Shown here: positions 60,768-64,000 of the stretch, one piece after another
Layout of the letters: each line of letters opens with the position of its first letter
Position numbering within the stretch: the stretch's first letter is position 1
From: Amoebidium appalachense
Lineage: Eukaryota; Ichthyosporea
Assembly (NCBI GenBank): GCA_963693365.1
Contig: CAVNZM010000004.1
Location: 7,316,001-7,380,000 of the forward strand
Direction: 5' to 3'
DNA length: 64,000 bases
Notes under the pieces: generated by a model
Database searches by the model: none
Told to the model about the DNA's origin: nothing
The model's input: only the letters and a program-made list of their open reading frames with translations
Position numbers and translations under genes: made by a program

Positions 60768-61067
60768 ATGATCATGACATGCGATGTCACCCGTCGGCAA
60801 TGCCCACATGTATGCAGTGTGTGCAAGAATCCCAGCCGGCGATGCCGCTACGTAGGACCTCGCCCTCCGGCCAATCCTCCCCCCTGGTGCAACCAGCACC
60901 CTGAGACAACAACCCCCCTCTTGGCCTGCCCGGCCCATGCAGGGGATCCGGAGGTCTCCGGCCCCCCCCTTTCTATGGCCACTGAGTCACAGCCTGCATG
61001 CGCATCCACAACGTCCTTCACACTCGACATTCAAAAACCGCCACGGCACAGCACAGACAGTCGGTAG
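60768..61067 (+). CDS. Possible Cys-rich coding segment
   Basis: A 99-residue frame from ATG at 60768 has grouped cysteines and histidines: QCPHVCSVCKNPSRRC, WCNQHP and ACPAH. This could bind zinc. No family match comes to mind, and the frame could be part of a spliced gene, since a strong-looking donor ATGGTAAG lies nearby at about 61073. The minus strand is also partly open. Confidence 0.3.
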   Translation: MIMTCDVTRRQCPHVCSVCKNPSRRCRYVGPRPPANPPPWCNQHPETTTPLLACPAHAGDPEVSGPPLSMATESQPACASTTSFTLDIQKPPRHSTDSR

Positions 61068-63150
<2,083 letters not shown>

Positions 63151-63162
63151 GGGCTTGGACTT

Positions 63163-63302
63163 GTTGTGTACACTATCAATGACCGTGACTTTCAACGTTT
63201 TTGGATTGAATACACAAGTAATATGTAACATCCAGATCTGCCCGAGAGTGCCAATTCTTACAGCCTGATCGGGATAGATCGGGATGTTATGCAGGCATGG
63301 CA
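63163..63302 (-). CDS. Possible coding exon, minus strand
   Basis: After CTTGCAG on the minus strand, an open frame reads LHNIPIYPDQAVRIGTLGQI then WMLHITCVFNPKTLKV, protein-like in composition, and fades into a poly-C region. No family was recognised and no partner exons were found. Confidence 0.25.
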
Positions 63303-63558
63303 CTGCAAGTGCCCCCCCCCCCCCCCCTCCTCCCCCCTCCCCCTCCCTTCCCCTCTCCCCCCCTCTCTCTGGGTAGGAGAAAATGGAGGGAGAGGGTGGG
63401 GGGGGGGGGGGGGGGGGGGGTTGGAGGACTCAGTTCAGCACGATCCCATATTCCGCCTTCACATCCAATTAGAGCATACTGATCATCAAATCATCAGTCC
63501 ACAAGTCACAAAAGAATAAAGAGGTTTGTGCTGGCATATCTGGCTATGATAAGGCTTT

Positions 63559-63589
<31 letters not shown>

Positions 63590-64000
63590 CGCGCACAATG
63601 TGCGCACAGACGTGGGTGCGCGTAAGCCCATGGTTTTTGTGGTTCATGACCACTAGGTTCGAGGGGAGGCAGGTGGGGAGGTGGGGAGGAGGAGGTGGTG
63701 GTGGGCTTGAGGGGAGGGGGAGGGGGGGAGGGGGGAGGGGGAAGGGGGATGGCCTGCCCCCGATGGTTGAAGGGAAGGAGGTTACGTGTACTCAGCGCTA
63801 GAGAAGAAGTTGAGCCAGAGACGAATGTTGTAGATCGGTTGTGCGGCAGGCTTCCGAATGTGCCACATCCATGGGGTAGTGTAAATTGGTACCCTTTATA
63901 TTGTCGGATATATTCGACACTAATGGGGAAGAAATTCTCCCCCTCCTCCCTTTTTTTTCCCCCACCCCCACCCCCTCCCCAAAGTGGGGAGTTCAACCGC
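63303..64000. other. Right end of the window
   Basis: C-rich (63311-63364) and G-rich (63398-63420) blocks, then (GT)n passing into (GC)n at 63558-63595, then G-rich DNA to 63750. A minus-strand ATATAAAGG (about 63893) could be a TATA box. No gene could be supported. Confidence 0.4.

Overview
The window is nuclear DNA from an intron-rich eukaryote. Genes have short GT-AG exons inside long introns, there are no bacterial operon signals, and LTR retrotransposons, CCAAT/TATA promoter-like motifs and very long homopolymer and dinucleotide tracts are common. I cannot name the species. A protist (holozoan or alga) or an early-diverging fungus would fit.

Layout. 1-2.2 kb: a three-exon minus-strand gene for a small Ala/Pro-rich protein. 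6.0-6.8 kb: an intronless minus-strand gene with one C2H2 zinc finger. 6.9-12.6 kb: gene-poor DNA with poly-G, poly-C and (GA)n tracts. 12.7-17.5 kb: a composite non-autonomous LTR retrotransposon with three 480-bp LTRs, inserted into a TATA-containing tandem repeat. 19.67-40.38 kb: one large plus-strand gene of 24 exons encoding a RAD5/HLTF-type DNA-repair translocase (HIRAN, SNF2 ATPase, RING, helicase C). Its introns hold a fold-back element, a minisatellite and several copies of an unrecognised repeat that ends in poly-C. 40.4-47.3 kb: repeats plus weak coding candidates. 47.3-47.8 kb: a minus-strand CBM21 (glycogen-targeting type) gene. 49.4-50.2 kb: a CA-rich array. 50.5-58.6 kb: a minus-strand Ty1/copia element, young by its LTRs but broken, carrying two nested solo LTRs of the 480-bp family. 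58.6-60.3 kb: a CT array. 60.3-64 kb: more repeats and weak coding candidates.

The recognised host genes do not form a pathway: one is DNA-damage tolerance, one a probable transcription factor, one glycogen targeting, one unknown. The strongest themes are mobile-element history (five 480-bp LTRs, each outer end marked by a 5-bp target duplication), homopolymer-linked reading-frame breaks in the RAD5/HLTF gene, microsatellites sitting on splice sites, and a candidate poly-C-tailed retroposon family.
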